Notes: generated by a model from the letters alone, not told the origin. A DNA stretch of 64,000 nt from Molossus alvarezi (GCA_037176705.1 CM073885.1:88899001-88963000), one strand, 5' to 3'. Numbered from the stretch's first letter, positions 1-12,929 are shown. Translations and numbers: made by a program.

Positions 1-654
1 GGCTCTTTCAATCAGCAATCATCTCAGGGTTGTAAGAGATATTTGAACAAAAATTATTATCTAAACTCAGCAGCAAATATCTGTGAATCAAAAATTTACG
101 TGCTCCAAAATCAGACTTTTAAATGCAAAAAATGCTTTGTTGTAAAAATAAAAGCTTGACTGGTATTCTTGCCTTAATGGACTACTCCACATCCATCAGC
201 AGTGTGTGCCACAGAAGTCTCTAATTGCAAGGTCAATACATGTCTCAAAAACTGGATCTGGATGTATTTAAATTGCCAAATAATAGTGGCAGCAGAGCTC
301 TGCACATAAAACTTCCATCAATACTCCTAAATTTGTCCTCTGTCTTTCATAACAACTGAAATCACTGAAATTTATCATGTGACAACCAATTCATAGAAAT
401 ATGAAACACTTAAAAATCAAAACTGAGTTGCTCAGTGCTCTGCAGGCCCTGGATTCTACAGTAGGAGGTGCTATAAGCATAATTACTATAGGAGAAGTAG
501 ACTTGTCTACTTATGGCCATCAATCTGAAAGAAAAACAACTACCAATGAAGCTACAAGTAAGGTGTCTGCCCTCTTTCAAGAACTACTCATTCTAAGTTT
601 ATTTTTATACTCAGTTTCATGGATCCTGTCATATTCAAGTTTACTTAAATAAGA
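1..654. other. Unique-looking DNA, no feature recognised
   Basis: AT-rich sequence with no repeat or gene that I recognise. A short plus-strand reading frame (401-652, 83 codons) has no recognisable domain and looks like chance. Confidence 0.5.
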
Positions 655-1512
655 AATAGACACCTCTCCAAACAGGACATACAAATGGTCAAGAGACATA
701 TGAAACAATGCTCAACATCACTAATCATCAGAGAGATGCAAATTAATACGACTAAGAGGTATCACCTCACACCTGCCAGAATGGCTGCCATCAACAAATC
801 ATCAAACAACAAGTACTGGCGAGGGTGTGGAGAAAAGGGGACTCTAGTACACCGCTGGTGGGAATGCAGACTGGTGCAGCCACTATGGAAAACACTATGG
901 TGTTTCCTCAAAAAATTAAAAATTAAACTGCCATTTGACCCAATGATCCTACTCCTAGGAATATATCCTAAGAAACCTGAAACACCAATCAGAAAGAATA
1001 TATGTACCCCTACGTTCATAGTAGCACTATTTACAATTGCTAAGATCTGGAAATAGCCCAAGTGTCCATCAATAGATGAGTGAATAAAAGGGTTGTGATA
1101 CACATACACAATGGAACACTATTCAACTGTAAGAAAGAGAGATCTCTTATCCTTTCAGACAACATGGAGGGACCTGGAGAGTATTATGCTAAGCAAAATA
1201 AGCTAATCAGAGAAAGACAAATATCACATGATCTCATTCATTTGTGGAATATAATGAACAATACAAGCTAATGAACAAAATAGACCCAGAGACATAGAAG
1301 TAGGGTGCAGATGGACAAACCTCAGAAGAGAAGGATGGGGGGAGGGAAGAGATAAACCACAGAACTTATATGCATGTATGTGTAGCCAATGGACATAGAC
1401 AACAATGCTGGTGGGGAGGGGGGTCAGGAGGAGGGTGTCAATAAGGGAAAAAGGAGAAATATCTACAACAAAAATAAGTTAATAAAAATTGCAAAAAATA
1501 AATAGTAAATAC
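655..1512 (+). mobile_element. L1 retrotransposon, 5'-truncated (ORF2 end and 3' UTR)
   Basis: Translation of 685-1056 gives the L1 ORF2 C-terminal region, including the [12 protein letters not shown] and [11 protein letters not shown] motifs, followed by [12 protein letters not shown] and [10 protein letters not shown]. The frame then breaks at a TAG and is continued by degraded ORF2 sequence. The 3' UTR is G-rich (1330-1440) and ends with an ACAACAAAAATAAGTTAATAAA-like tail, called class b here. Only the last few hundred bases of ORF2 remain, the usual result of incomplete target-primed reverse transcription. I could not define a clear target-site duplication. Confidence 0.85.
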
Positions 1513-1859
1513 ACAGAAGGAAAAAAAAAAGACACTTCCTGAGCTATGCTTAAGTAGTATTATGTTTGCCTGAAGGCCTATGCATAATACTTTATGCTTC
1601 AAAATGTTAGAAAATATTTTTATAAGATGCTTTCACCCTATATTTTTAAAACTCAGTGCCTCTGACCTCTTCCCAAAAAACTAACTGTGACAAATTTCAT
1701 CCTGGGTAATATAGAATAATTAACTAAATTCTCTTATGTTTTTGTTTTGTAAACATTTAAGAAAGCTGGTTCCCCAAGAATATACAATGGGGAAAGGACA
1801 GTTTCTTCAATGAAAGGAGTTGGAAAAAGTGGACAGCCACATGAAAAAGAATGAACCAG

Positions 1860-2113
1860 CCCTGGCTGGTTTGGCTCAGTGGTTAGAGCGTCGGCCTGCG
1901 GTCCTGAGAGACCCGGGTTCAGTTCCTGCTAAGGGCGCGTACCTCGGTTGCAGTTTGTCCCCGGCCCTGGTCGGTTTTGCGGGTGGCAGCCACTCAATGT
2001 GTTCCTTTCACATCGATGTTTCTCTCTCTCTCTCTGACCCTCTCTCTCCCTCCCACTCTACCTGAACAAAACATGGAAAAATGTCCTCGGGTGAGGATAA
2101 AAAAAAAAGAAAA
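1860..2113 (+). mobile_element. VES-type SINE, subtype A
   Basis: Head CCCTGGCTGGTTTGGCTCAG, pyrimidine-rich body and tail ATGTCCTCGGGTGAGGATAA. It is flanked by a perfect 17-bp duplication GAAAAAGAATGAACCAG (1843-1859 and 2114-2130). The target is the ORF2 sequence of the surrounding L1. Confidence 0.95.
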
Positions 2114-2859
2114 GAAAAAGAATGAACCAGAATTCATATCTTATAACCATACACAAAAGTCAACTCAAAATGGATTAAAAATTTGACCTGAAATTGTAAA
2201 ACCAGAAGAAACAGGTAAGCTCCTTTACATTGATTTTGGCAGTGATTTTCTGGATTTAACACCATAATCAAAGGAAACAAAAACAGGAAAAAAAAAACAA
2301 GTGGTCGACAGCAAACTAAAAAGCTTCTGCATAGCAAAGAAAACAATCAACAAAATGAAAAGACAACCTATCGAATGGAAGAAATATTCACAAATCATAT
2401 ATTTGTTAGGGAGTTAATATCCAAAATATATAAAGAACTCATACAACTCAATAGCAAAAAAAAAGGGGGCAGAAGAACTGAAAAGACACTTTCCAAAGAC
2501 ATAAATGGCCAACAGGTACACAAAATGGTGCTCAATATCACTAAATAATCATCAGGGAAACACAAATCAAAACCACAATGAAATATCACTTCATACCTGT
2601 TAAACTGTTAGCCTCGAAAAAATAAGAGAGAGTGAATGAAGAGCAAGGATATGGAGAAAAGAAACCCTTGTGCACTGTTGGCGGGAATGTAAACTGGTAA
2701 AGCCATACTGAAGGTTTCTCAAGAAATTAACAATTGAATTACCATATGATCCAGCAATCGCATTTTTTTGTATATATCCAAAGAAAATTAAAATATCATA
2801 TCAAAGAGATATCTGCACTCCATGTTTGTTACAGCATCATTCACAATAACCAAGATATG

Positions 2860-2980
2860 CACAGACAAAAGCATGGAGAAGGCCTGGGGTTGAATGGGGT
2901 TGGGTGGAGTGGAGCAGAAAGGGAGAAAATGGGAGACATCTGTAATACTGTCAACAATAAAATTAAATTAAATTTTAAAA
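2860..2980 (+). mobile_element. 121-bp L1 3'-tail insertion
   Basis: Contains only a G-rich stretch and the terminal GACATCTGTAATACTGTCAA plus CAATAAAA. It is flanked by a perfect 15-bp direct repeat AATAACCAAGATATG (2845-2859 and 2981-2995) that interrupts L1 ORF2 sequence. This is an extremely 5'-truncated element of the class-a 3' end. Confidence 0.85.
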
Positions 2981-3359
2981 AATAACCAAGATATGGAAAC
3001 AACCTAAATGTCTGTCAAATTATAAATATATAATTTGAAATATTATTCAGCCAAGAAAAGAAAATCCTGCCATTTGCAACATTATGGATGGAACTTAAGA
3101 GCATTATGCTAAGTGAATAAGCCAGACAGAAAAAGACAAATACTGTATGGTATCACTTATATGTGGTTTGTTTTTTGTTTTTTAAGCCAAACTCATAGAA
3201 ACAGAGTAGAAAACTGGGCTGGGATGTGGGGGAAATAGGGAGAGGTTGTTAAAAGGGTACAAACTTTCAGCTATAAGATGAATTAGGTATGAGATCTACT
3301 GTAAACATGGTGATCATGGCTGATAACACTGTATTATATCATTGAAATTTACTAAGAGA

Positions 3360-3468
3360 TGGGGAAGGCAGAAGGGGGATGAGAGTGGGAAGGAGGGGAT
3401 CAATGGGGAAAAAGTGGGACATCTGTAATACTTTCAACAATAAAAACTAAAAGATAAACAAAAATAAA
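3360..3468 (+). mobile_element. 109-bp L1 3'-tail insertion
   Basis: G-rich segment ending GACATCTGTAATACTTTCAA plus CAATAAAA, the same class-a terminus as 2860-2980. It is flanked by TTTACTAAGAGA (3348-3359) and GTTACTAAGACA (3469-3480), an imperfect duplication splitting the host L1 3' UTR. Confidence 0.75.
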
Positions 3469-3780
3469 GTTACTAAGACAGTAGAATTTAATTGTTCTCA
3501 CTAAAAAGTAAAAAACAAAAACTAATTTTCAAAACACTTAGTACAATGTAAAGGCACCTAGAAAAACATCAAATTCACAAAGACAAGAATTTGGTTCACT
3601 ACACACACATATGCACACTCATAATCCATGCTTTATTCGATTAATTAATAAACAGAAATTATATATCTAAAAACAATGTTATCTCATACTAAAGATGCTC
3701 AGTACAAGATTTTTAAAATAAAAAGTAGCTCAAAGTTCAACGTCCTTTAATGAGAGAATGGTTAAATAAAATATCATCAA

Positions 3781-4007
3781 ACACCCTGGCTGGGTGGCTC
3801 GCTTGGTTGGAGTGGGTGGTCCTGAACGCCAAAAGGTTGTGGGTTCGATTCCCAGTCAGGGCACATACCTAGGTTGGGGCACATACTGAAGGCAACCAAT
3901 TGATGTTTCTCTTTCTCCCCTGACCTTTGTCTCTATCTAAAATCAATAAAAACATATCCTTGGGTGAGGATTAAATAAACAAACAAATAAAATAATCATT
4001 ACTTTAA
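3781..4007 (+). mobile_element. tRNA-derived SINE with a subtype C head and subtype A tail
   Basis: The head CCCTGGCTGGGTGGCTCGCT with TTGGTTGGAG differs from subtype A. The tail (ATATCCTTGGGTGAGGATTA) matches subtype A. Flanked by a 13-bp duplication AAAATATCATCAA (3768-3780 and 4008-4020). Confidence 0.85.
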
Positions 4008-4020
4008 AAAATATCATCAA

Positions 4021-5327
4021 TCAAACTGAAGGAGCTGCAGTGCACCCAAAGATGAAATTAAGACCCAGCAACTTCTCCTCGCAAGTCTGGGTGGGTCCTG
4101 CCCCACCCTATTCCTCCTGGTTGAGATGAGTTCAGCCAAGGGCACTGAAGTCACTTTAGTGCACAAGTATCTGGCTTGAGTGGCAGATCCTGTTCACTTA
4201 CTGCCAGCATCCTGCACATTCCTGTTTAGGTGTGAACTCCACATCCCAACCTATCAGCAGGGGAGTAGTTAGAGGGTCCTAAGCAGGCCCAGGGCTCAGG
4301 GCTCTGCTCTCCCACCCTTGGGATTGCACAGATACCTATAAAGACCAGCAGCAGAGACCTCCCCCAAATCCCCACTCTCAAGAAAACTCACTGGTAAACA
4401 GTTGAGTATAGTATTTGAGACTGAAACTCTAAATCAAATCTTCCCCCAGAGCCTGCTCTGCCCTCAGAGTCATAGTCATCTAAATTGTGACTTGCCTCTG
4501 GGCACCCAGTTATCCCTTGAGAATCAGATGCTACCTTGGAGTCAGACTGAGCTCCAAGCAGGTGTTTTCCATGGAGCAAACAGAACAGCTCACAAAAACC
4601 CTATGGCCAGTCATGGTTCAGAAAAACTCTGAGAGGCCCCCAAACTCTCTGATCTTCAGATAGTAAGCACAACAGATGAACAGCAAATAGCAAGGTACTA
4701 GAGAGATCTTCCCTCACCGCCCTGCAGGATGACAACTCCCCCAGGATCCTGCTACCACAACAAGGGAAGCAGCCTTCTCCCCTGGGTGAAAATTAGGGAA
4801 ATGGATGACTTCTAAACACTGAAGGACAAGCATGGGAGCAAGGTCACCAGCATGGCAAGGAAAATTATCACTTTCCCTGAGTAGAGAACCAGTCCCTGTG
4901 TGGCCCCAGCATTGGTTTATGAGACCTAGTGATACACTGTGTCCTCTCACCTTTCTCTTGGGATACCACAGAAAGGCTAGTTTTCTGACTCCCCCTTAAC
5001 TAAGATAGGGTATACGTGTAACTTTAAAACTCACTCTAAAGGCAATTCCAAAAGAAAAGTTCCAAAGGTAGAAATTTAAAGGAAATGTCCCTGGAATAAG
5101 TATATCATGCTATGTTTATCTCTATATTATTGCCTACAATCTCAAAACTAGTGTTATTTACATGACAAGCCACAATAAACCTGTACTAAATACAGAATAA
5201 GTGAAGGAATGAATAAAAAGAACAAATAAGCAAATCCACTTAGAATAAAATGTGTCTTTGCAAAGAGCCAAATCTGAGGAAGTTTATGGGTCTGAACAAT
5301 AGGAGATAGTGAAGAAGAGCAGAGAGT
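4021..5327. other. Unclassified, GC-richer intergenic DNA
   Basis: About 1.3 kb that is less AT-rich than its surroundings. It has short overlapping reading frames on both strands (for example 4402-4632 and 4714-4950) without domains or a start context. It may be an old 5' UTR of a retroelement, but I see no diagnostic motif. Confidence 0.4.
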
Positions 5328-5401
5328 GTCTGGGAATTGAACCCTCAACCTCTTGGTGTATGAAACAACACTCCAACCAAGTAAGCCACCTGGCCAGGGC
5401 C
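5328..5401 (-). mobile_element. SINE head fragment, subtype C
   Basis: On the minus strand it reads GGCCCTGGCCAGGTGGCTTA, then TTGGTTGGAG and a box-B-like GGGTTCAATTCCC. Only the tRNA-like head of about 75 bases is present; body and tail are missing. Confidence 0.75.
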
Positions 5402-5894
5402 TTTTTTTTTTTCCCAAAAAATAAATCTCATAATTTTACAGTCACACTGCCTCTATACATTTATCTCTAAAGTATTTCTCAGTTGCTTCTTGATGAAAAA
5501 TATGTGTCTCATTATTATTCACATGAGCCAAAAAATGTTTACCAAATTTTCATATCATTCATAAACACATATCATACAACTTAACCTCTACTTATCTAGA
5601 TATGAAAAACAGCTTTTAGACAAGATGTGACATGAATTACCCAAAATACAAATATTTTTAAATAAATGCTAAGAAAAAACTTGACATTTTGACATTTTGT
5701 GAATTTTTTAAAATCTTTCTGAAGCTTTGCTACAGAGATCATTCTTCCACACATGAGCCTTTGAAAACATTAATAATAAAAATTCCAGCTGAATTTCAAA
5801 TACTTTTTCTAGGCAACAAGAGTATATATTAATATTCCAAATGTAAAAGATTAATCATATTCTCAGCATTCAACAGCTTTAGACATTTAATTGA
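5402..5894. other. AT-rich DNA, no feature recognised
   Basis: No gene, repeat or structured element was recognised. Confidence 0.45.
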
Positions 5895-7545
5895 TTCACT
5901 TAGCAAACTTACTGAGTATCAACCGTATTTGCCAAGTGTTTGTTTGAGGTACTGAGAATTTAAAAATGAGCAACATAGTCAAGATTTCACTACCACCCCC
6001 ATGTAACTTATAGTCTTATAGGTGGTAACTGTCAATAAACAAATAAATATAAAACAAAATGTCAAACCATGGTAAGTGTTTTGATAAAAATAAAACAAGA
6101 TGAGATGATTGTCACAGCCAGCTCTATTGAGGTGACATTTAAAATTACACTTGAATGTACAGAGTGGGCAGACACTAAACACCTGGGAAAAGAGGGCTTT
6201 AAATAGCGCAAGTTGAAGGGTCCTAAGGAGGGAATGAACTTGGGGTATCTGAGGAAAAGGAAGGAATAAGTGTACTCTTGGCAAGAGTGAGCAAGGTAGA
6301 GATGAGATAGAAGTTTGACTAGGTAGAACCTGATAAAATATAGAGTTTGGATTATAGTCTAAGCAAAATGGCTTTTTGTTTTGTTTTAAATTTAATTATA
6401 GAAAATGTAAACATATGTGGGAAAAAAGAGAAAAGAGCAAAATAGATATCCAAATATTATCTTCCAGTTTCAACCATTATCGACTCATGGTCAGTTTTGC
6501 TTAATCTGTATTATCTATACACATTTTAGCATGTATCGCTAAAAGATAAGAACTATTTTTGTAACTATAACCACTATCAATATTACCACCAATACACCAA
6601 AATTTTCAATAACAATTTATTAAAATTATCAATTATATATCCAATGTTCAAATTTCCATGTGTGATTTTTAAAAAGCTTATTGGTTCAAATTAGAATCCA
6701 AATAAAGTCCAGACATTGCAATTAATAAATTTCTTAGTCTTTTTAATCTACAGATTATTGTTCCTTCAATTTTTCCCCTTGCAACTTATTTGTTGAAAAA
6801 CTGGGTTATTTGTCCTATAGGACTTTCCACATTCTGTATTTCCTGATTGCATCCTCTTAGTGTCACTTAACACATTCCTCTGTCTCCCAAATTTCCTATA
6901 AATTGGTAGTTAGATTTCATAAGATTCAGGTTCAAATTTCTAGCAAGAATACCCCATAGTTTATGTTATATACTCTAATCAGGAGGTAATGTGCAATGTT
7001 CTCTCTCTCTAATAATTACTACCTTAGATCATATTAAATACTTCATTAGGAATAGTAAAACGTTGAAATTATAATTCTGTTATTCCTTCTTTAACAGCTG
7101 AAATACTTCTATAAAGAAAAAATTTCCTTCACCATCTATGTGGTTAACAGTATAAAAAAGAAAAAAGTTGTCTGCCTAGGATGGATGTTTTAAGCAGGAT
7201 TAAAGATCATTCAGACTATTGTTTGGAGAATAGAGTGATATGTAAGAAAGCAAGAGTGAAATCAGAGACACCTCTTAGGAGGCTGTTGTAGTAATCTAAG
7301 TAAATGATGATGGGTTGTAACCAAGTGGTAAGAGAAAATGAAGAGAAGTAGACAGATATAAGATCTTGTGAATGTAAAGCCTAGAGGACTTGCTGATAGA
7401 CTGTATATATAGGGTAAGGAAAAGAAAGAAATCAAGAATGTGTCCTAGATTTTTCAGCCTGAGGAATCAAGTTTATGGAAACCAATAAGGGAGGAGCAGA
7501 TTTAGGGGGGAAAAATCATCGAGATAATAATGTGAATAAAATTAA
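5895..7545 (-). mobile_element. Ancient L2 LINE, minus strand, in two pieces
   Basis: Segments 5895-6375 and 7185-7545 resemble the minus strand of the mammalian L2 3' region. Landmarks are a reversed terminal segment (AACAAATAAATATAAAAC), AGGTGACATTTAAAATTACA, and later TTAGGAGGCTGTTGTAGTAA and GATTTTTCAGCCTGAGGAAT. The two pieces are in register, separated by a different old repeat (6376-7150). Divergence is high, so the edges are approximate. Confidence 0.6.
6376..7150 (+). mobile_element. Ancient repeat resembling an old mammalian L1 3' region
   Basis: AT-rich sequence with landmarks of a widespread old mammalian LINE tail (CCAATGTTCAAATTTCCATG; AGGACTTTCCACATTCTGTA; TATTCCTTCTTTAACA). 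It splits the antisense L2. The family name is uncertain because it is recalled only as a pattern. Confidence 0.4.
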
Positions 7546-8041
7546 ATCAATATTTACCAAATCTTTATTACTGTTTTTCTTTTTCTTTACCTGACTGAAA
7601 ATAATTAAAAATCTCAGGAAGTAGAAATAAACACTTTTTGTGTTTTCTCTATAAGTGCTTTTTGCTAAAATAAATATAACACCATATAAGATAAAATCCT
7701 ACTTTTTATCTTAGATAATTCATTTTCTTACCTTTCCTGCCATGTACTATATTAACAAAGGATAAGCTAGGTAAAAATGTTAAAGGATAGTAATAAACAT
7801 TATTTTAATTCAGACTGATCACCAATCTCTCATATCAGATCTCCTAAATACAAGGGATATACAAATAGCCAGGATATAGAAAAAGGAGGAACAGAGCTCA
7901 GAAACATTAACCAGTTCATTAGAATTAACCAAATAATCTTGGGGGAAGAACTCCAATTCATTTTTTTAAAAGCTAATTTTTCATTCTCCCATTTCTAAGT
8001 GAATAATAATAATTCAAATTGTCCTTGCCTTCCCCTACAAA
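7546..8041. other. AT-rich DNA, no feature recognised
   Basis: No gene, repeat or structured element recognised. Confidence 0.45.
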
Positions 8042-8769
8042 GCAGATGACATGATATTGTACAAAGAAAACCCTAAAGACCCCACCGAAAAATATTACTA
8101 AATTTAATAAATGAATTCAACAACATAGCAGGATACAAAATTAACATCTAGAAATCAATGGTATTTTTATATACCAATAATGAACTCTCAGAAAGAGAAA
8201 CTAAAAAAAGAATCCCATTTATCACTGCAATAACAAAAATAAGATACTTAGGAATAAACTTAACCAAAGAGGTAAAAAACATGTTTTCAGAAAACTAAAG
8301 GGGGTTGAAAAAGAGATAGAGGAAGATATAAACAAGTGGAAGAATATTACCATATTCATGGATTGGAAGAATTAATGTTACTAAAATGTCCATACTACCC
8401 AAAGCAATCTATAGATTCAATCAATCCCTATTAAAATACTAATGGCTTATTTCACAGATCAAGAATAATTCTCCAAAAGTTTATATAGAACCAAAAAACA
8501 CCCTGAATAGATGCAGCAATCTTGAAAAAGAAGAGCAAAGTAGGAGGGATCACAATACCAGACATATGGTTATACTACAAAGCCACTGTAATCAAAACAG
8601 TCTGGTACTGGCACAAGAACAGGCATAGAGATCAATGGAACAAAACAGAGAACCCAGAATGTGACCCAAGCCATTATGCTCAATTAATATTTGACAAAGG
8701 AGGCAAGAGCACACAATGGAGTTAAGACAGTCTCCAATAAATGCTGTTGGTAAAACTGGACAGGTACAT

Positions 8770-8925
<156 letters not shown>

Positions 8926-9754
8926 TGTACCACCAACTTACACCATACACAAGAATAAACTCAAAATGGCTTAAAATACTTAAATAGAAGTCATGAAACC
9001 ATAAAAGTCCTAGAAGAAAATGTAGGCAGCAAAATCTCAGACATCTCACCTAGCAGAATTTTGACCAATACTTTACCTAGGGCAAGAGAAACAAAGGAAA
9101 AAATAAACAAATGGGACTACATCAAACTAAAAAGCTTCTGCACAGCAAAAGAAACCAGTATCAAAATAAAAAGGGAACCCAATGTATGGGAGAACATATT
9201 TGCCAATGATACATCAGATAAGGGGTTAATTTCCAAAATATATCAAGCACTCAAACAACTCAACAAAAAGAAGACAAACAATCCAATTAAAAAATGGGCA
9301 GAGGACCTGAATACACACTTCTCCAAACAGGACATACAAATGGCCAAGAGACATATGAAAAAAAGCTCATCATCACTAATCATCAGAGAGATGCAAATTA
9401 AAACGACAATGAGATACCACCTCACACCTACCGGAATGGCTACCATCAATAAGTCAACAAACAAGTACTGGAGAGGATGTGGGAAAAAGGGCACCCTAGT
9501 AGGCTGCTGGTGGGAACGCAGACTGATGCAGCCACTATGGAAAACCATATGGAGTTTCCTCAAAAAATTAAAAATGGAACTGCCATTTTACCCAGTGATT
9601 CCACTGATAGGAATATATCCTAAGAAGCCTGGAACACCAATCAGAAAGAATATATGCTCCCCTATGTCCATAGCAGCACTATTTACAATAGCTAAGATCT
9701 GGAAACAGCCCAAGTGTCCATTAGTAGATTAGTGGATAACAAAACTATGGTACA

Positions 9755-10000
9755 ACCCTGGTTGCTTTGGCTCAGCGGTTAGCGTGTCAAACCGTGAACC
9801 GAAGAGTCATGGGTTCAATTCCAGTCAAGGGCACGTACCTTGGTTTTGGTTCATCCCTGGCCCTGATCCGGGTCGTGAGAGAGGCAACTAATCAATGTGT
9901 CTCTCTCACATTAATATTTGTCTCTCCCTCCCCCCCCCCCCCGCCACACTGTCTGAAGATAAATGGAAAAATATCCTCAGGTGAGAATTAAAAAAAAAAA
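9755..10000 (+). mobile_element. VES-type SINE, subtype A (diverged)
   Basis: Head CCCTGGTTGCTTTGGCTCAG and a tail with TATCCTCAGGTGAGAATT, with a C-homopolymer in the body (about 9931-9943). Imperfect duplication AACTATGGTACA / AGCTATTGTACA at 9743-9754 and 10002-10013 splits the L1 near the ORF2 end. Confidence 0.85.
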
Positions 10001-10390
10001 AAGCTATTGTACATTTACACAATGAAATACTATGCAGCTCTAAAAAAAGAAACATCTCTTACCCTTTGAGACAGCATGGAGGTTACCTGGAGAGTACTAT
10101 GCTAAGCAAAATAAGCCGTCAGAGAAAGGTATTACATAATCTCACTTAAATGTGGAATCTACTGAACAAATTAAACGGATGAACAAAATAGATCCAGAGA
10201 CATGGAAGTAGGGGACAGACTAACGAACCTCAGAGGAAAGAGGGAGAGGGACAGAAAGAGATAAACCAAAGAACTTATATGCATATATGCAGAACCAGTG
10301 GACACAGACAATAGTGAGGTAAGGGCAGGGGGCAGGGTGGGAGAGGGGACATCTATAATACTTTCAACAATAAAGATAAATGAAAAAAAA

Positions 10391-11179
10391 GAACTGATTG
10401 AAAGAACAACAGAAAAAAAAAACGAATGGAGACATAAAGGAACATACTGGATTGTCATGGCAAGGTGGTTTTAGCTATTACATCTAGAGCAGTGGTCAGA
10501 TTAAGAAACTTTGTGGTATTCATTTTTTAAAAAGAGGGTATTTAGCATGAAAGAGGGTATAGAATTTGAAGATTTGTTTTTGCTTTCATTGACCCTATCT
10601 GACATAAAGTGTTCTCTCTGGCACTGAATTTATGGAATAAAACTTCTCTGTGCTCTACATCATTACAATCTGAAAATATGTCCAAGGTATAGGGACAGGC
10701 TAGCTCTGCACTAGCAGAGAAAGCTTTCACTAAAGTGGCAGTGCCACTTAATACTTGTTAAGGTAGCTCCCATGGACCTGTGTCCTTGTATAGAATCTTA
10801 GGGCCTCAACAAAGAATCTACAGCAATGTACTCTGCGGACCATCAAGCTAGGCCTAGGACCCTCTGAATATGTAGTATTGGGTGACATGCTCCTCTGTGC
10901 TGAAACATGTTAGTGTCTGACTGAATGAGATATAATCTGTGCACTCAAACTGAGGCACTATGAGTGAGAAGGAATCTATGGTCAAGCTCCACAGATACTG
11001 CTTCCATCAGAGAAAAAAAAATTCCCCCTGAACCAAAAAAAAAAGTCCCTCCTTCCATTTTTTACAGGAAATTCAGCTCCATTCTAACCTTATGGGACCA
11101 CCATTGTATATGCAGTTTATCACTGACTGAAACTGTTATGTGGCACACGACTGTAAAGCTTTGAGAGAGAGACATGAAA
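10391..11179. other. Unique-looking DNA, no feature recognised
   Basis: Short reading frames (10542-10730 minus, 10964-11164 plus) lack domains and codon-level support. Nothing else was recognised. Confidence 0.45.
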
Positions 11180-11325
11180 TATACATAGAATAGTTAAATG
11201 AGTCACCCAGAGTCTAATCTAACTAACTACTTTTGAAATTGAGAAAACTGAAGGAGGAAAAAGTAGCGTGAAGTCAGCATAAATATTAACAGAACTAGAA
11301 CCTGGATTCAGCTTCCTTTCAACAC
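11180..11325 (+). mobile_element. MIR-like ancient SINE relic
   Basis: GAGAAAACTGAAGGAGG followed by AGAACTAGAACCTGGATTCA resembles the 3' half of mammalian MIR. Strongly diverged, so edges are approximate. Confidence 0.4.
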
Positions 11326-11769
11326 AAAGATCTAGAACTGTGGAGTCAGCAGAATTCGAAATCCCATTCTTAGCTCACAAATTTGACTGAGTTGTGGATA
11401 AAATTCTGAATAAATTCTGGGGTTGTTCTTTTCTGAGGAAGGCTAGAAAAGGAGGAGTGTTATTCCTGAGTATTATCTGCAACAGTGAATAGTTGTCACA
11501 GTGCTATTTGACCATGGACTTGCAGAACACAGGGCAATTACAGAAAATCGGCCTCTCAGCTGCCCAGTTATCAGCTGGCATTTGACAGCAGTCTATGAGC
11601 TTCTCATGAATAAAGGGTTCTTTGTATCCAATCGTGGCACCCACCTTGGGTCTGGCAAATGTTACTTAGCAAATATTTTAATTATATGATTGAATGTAAG
11701 AAGGGAGAAATTATTTTTAAAAATTTTAGTAATCTATGGACAAAGTTAAGTAAGTAAAAAGTAACATTA

Positions 11770-11960
11770 ACAACAGTATCCATTTTAGAAGCGATAAAAC
11801 CCAGAGACACACAAAAAAGTAATGAGTCTAAGTCACATTTATGTCAGCAAAGAATGGAATTTGGAATTCAAACTGGCTCTCCTCATTTCTAGTTCTTTGC
11901 ATTGAATGTCTGTCTCTCACCCTCTTCTTTGCATTTTCCACTCTTTAACATTCCACATTG
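11770..11960 (+). mobile_element. MIR-like ancient SINE relic
   Basis: Landmarks are ATCCATTTTAGAAGCGATAA, AAGTCACATTTATGTCAGCA and GGAATTTGGAATTCAAACTG, in the order found in MIR (the 'ccattttacagatgag' and 'gggatttgaaccc' positions). Confidence 0.5.
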
Positions 11961-12609
11961 CACTATGAATTGTTTCTTCTAACCTATGTTTTGGTTCACT
12001 AATTCTATTTTCATTTGTATTGCCTGTGTGCTGGACAAGGTATTTGAAAAAACAAACTTATGCATTGAATGATAGCACCCTCCTCCATAGAGAACTTTTA
12101 TTGTTTTTTTTTAGAGCTACCAATCCAAAAGCATCTTAATCCAAGTTCTAGACTTAAAATCCTCTGATCTAGCAATGATGGTAAGCAGTGCAGTAAATTC
12201 TTAAAAGAGCTAAGCTAACATCAGTTCACCCCTACTCTCAGGACTCACTATTTTGTGGGTTTCCAGCCCTGAGTAAGGGGCAAACTATTTTTGGCAGACT
12301 CCAGGTTTTGACTTATACTCTACCCCTCAGTCTTATGAGGCATCTGAAGGCAGAACTCAGCTTCAAAGCTGGTAGGATATGATAAACAAAAATTCTAAGA
12401 ACAAAAGTAGTTTTGAGAAAATGGGCTCATTTCTATGAGTTCAATTCTTTTCCCAGATGCTTCTAAGAATTAGTGTTTTATATTTTATCCAGCTTCTATA
12501 GTTATCCTTTGCAGGAATATTGGTTCAAATTACCTAGATTGCACATTATATAAACAGAATCTTGTTTGTTCTAAATCATTAAATCTGTAAACTGGGAATA
12601 ACAGGAAAT
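11961..12609. other. Unique-looking DNA, no feature recognised
   Basis: No gene, repeat or structured element recognised. Confidence 0.45.
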
Positions 12610-12900
12610 GTCCTTAATTTACCAAAAGGGTCTATAGAAATGCACAGCAAATATCATACTGTGAAAGAGAAGAAACAATGCCATCAATATCATATATGAG
12701 ATAAGGATGCTTACTGGCACTATTCCTATTTAAAATTCAACTGGTGATGCTAGACACTGCAATAAGAAAAGTAAAACAATTGAGAGGTATAAACACTATA
12801 AAAGAAAGGACCACCTACCGAGAAATTCTATTGAAAAGCTATTGGAATAAATAACACTGTTAAGATGGCCAAAGATAAGAAAAACACACAAAAATCAAGT
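12610..12900 (+). mobile_element. Degraded L1 ORF2 fragment (reverse transcriptase region)
   Basis: GGATGCTTACTGGCACTATT followed by ACTGGTGATGCTAGACACTG and GCAATAAGAAAAGTAAAACA matches the L1 region after the RT motif that encodes CPLSPLLFN and the IRQEKEIKGI stretch. It is frameshifted and cut off on both sides. The microsatellite follows directly. Confidence 0.6.
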
Positions 12901-12929
12901 TCCTAAGATAACAGCAATTACTAATTTAA

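Larger units (their letters stand above)
1768..3520 (+). mobile_element. Old L1 (ORF2 3' part and 3' UTR), host of three insertions
   Basis: Degraded L1 ORF2 sequence starts near CCAAGAATATACAATGGGGA and continues on both sides of a SINE (1860-2113). It then runs through the ORF2 C-terminal region (2380-3160) into an older 3' UTR near 3300-3500 containing TATTATATCATTGAAATTTAC. Many stops are present. It is interrupted by the SINE and by two tiny L1 3'-tail insertions (2860-2980 and 3360-3468), each with a direct repeat of the target. Divergence and the number of later insertions make this one of the older L1 copies in the window. Confidence 0.8.

Noticed and set aside
2086..2110. SINE-end hairpin read as a transcription terminator
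   Set aside because: It is followed by an A-tail, not a T-run, and belongs to the SINE consensus.
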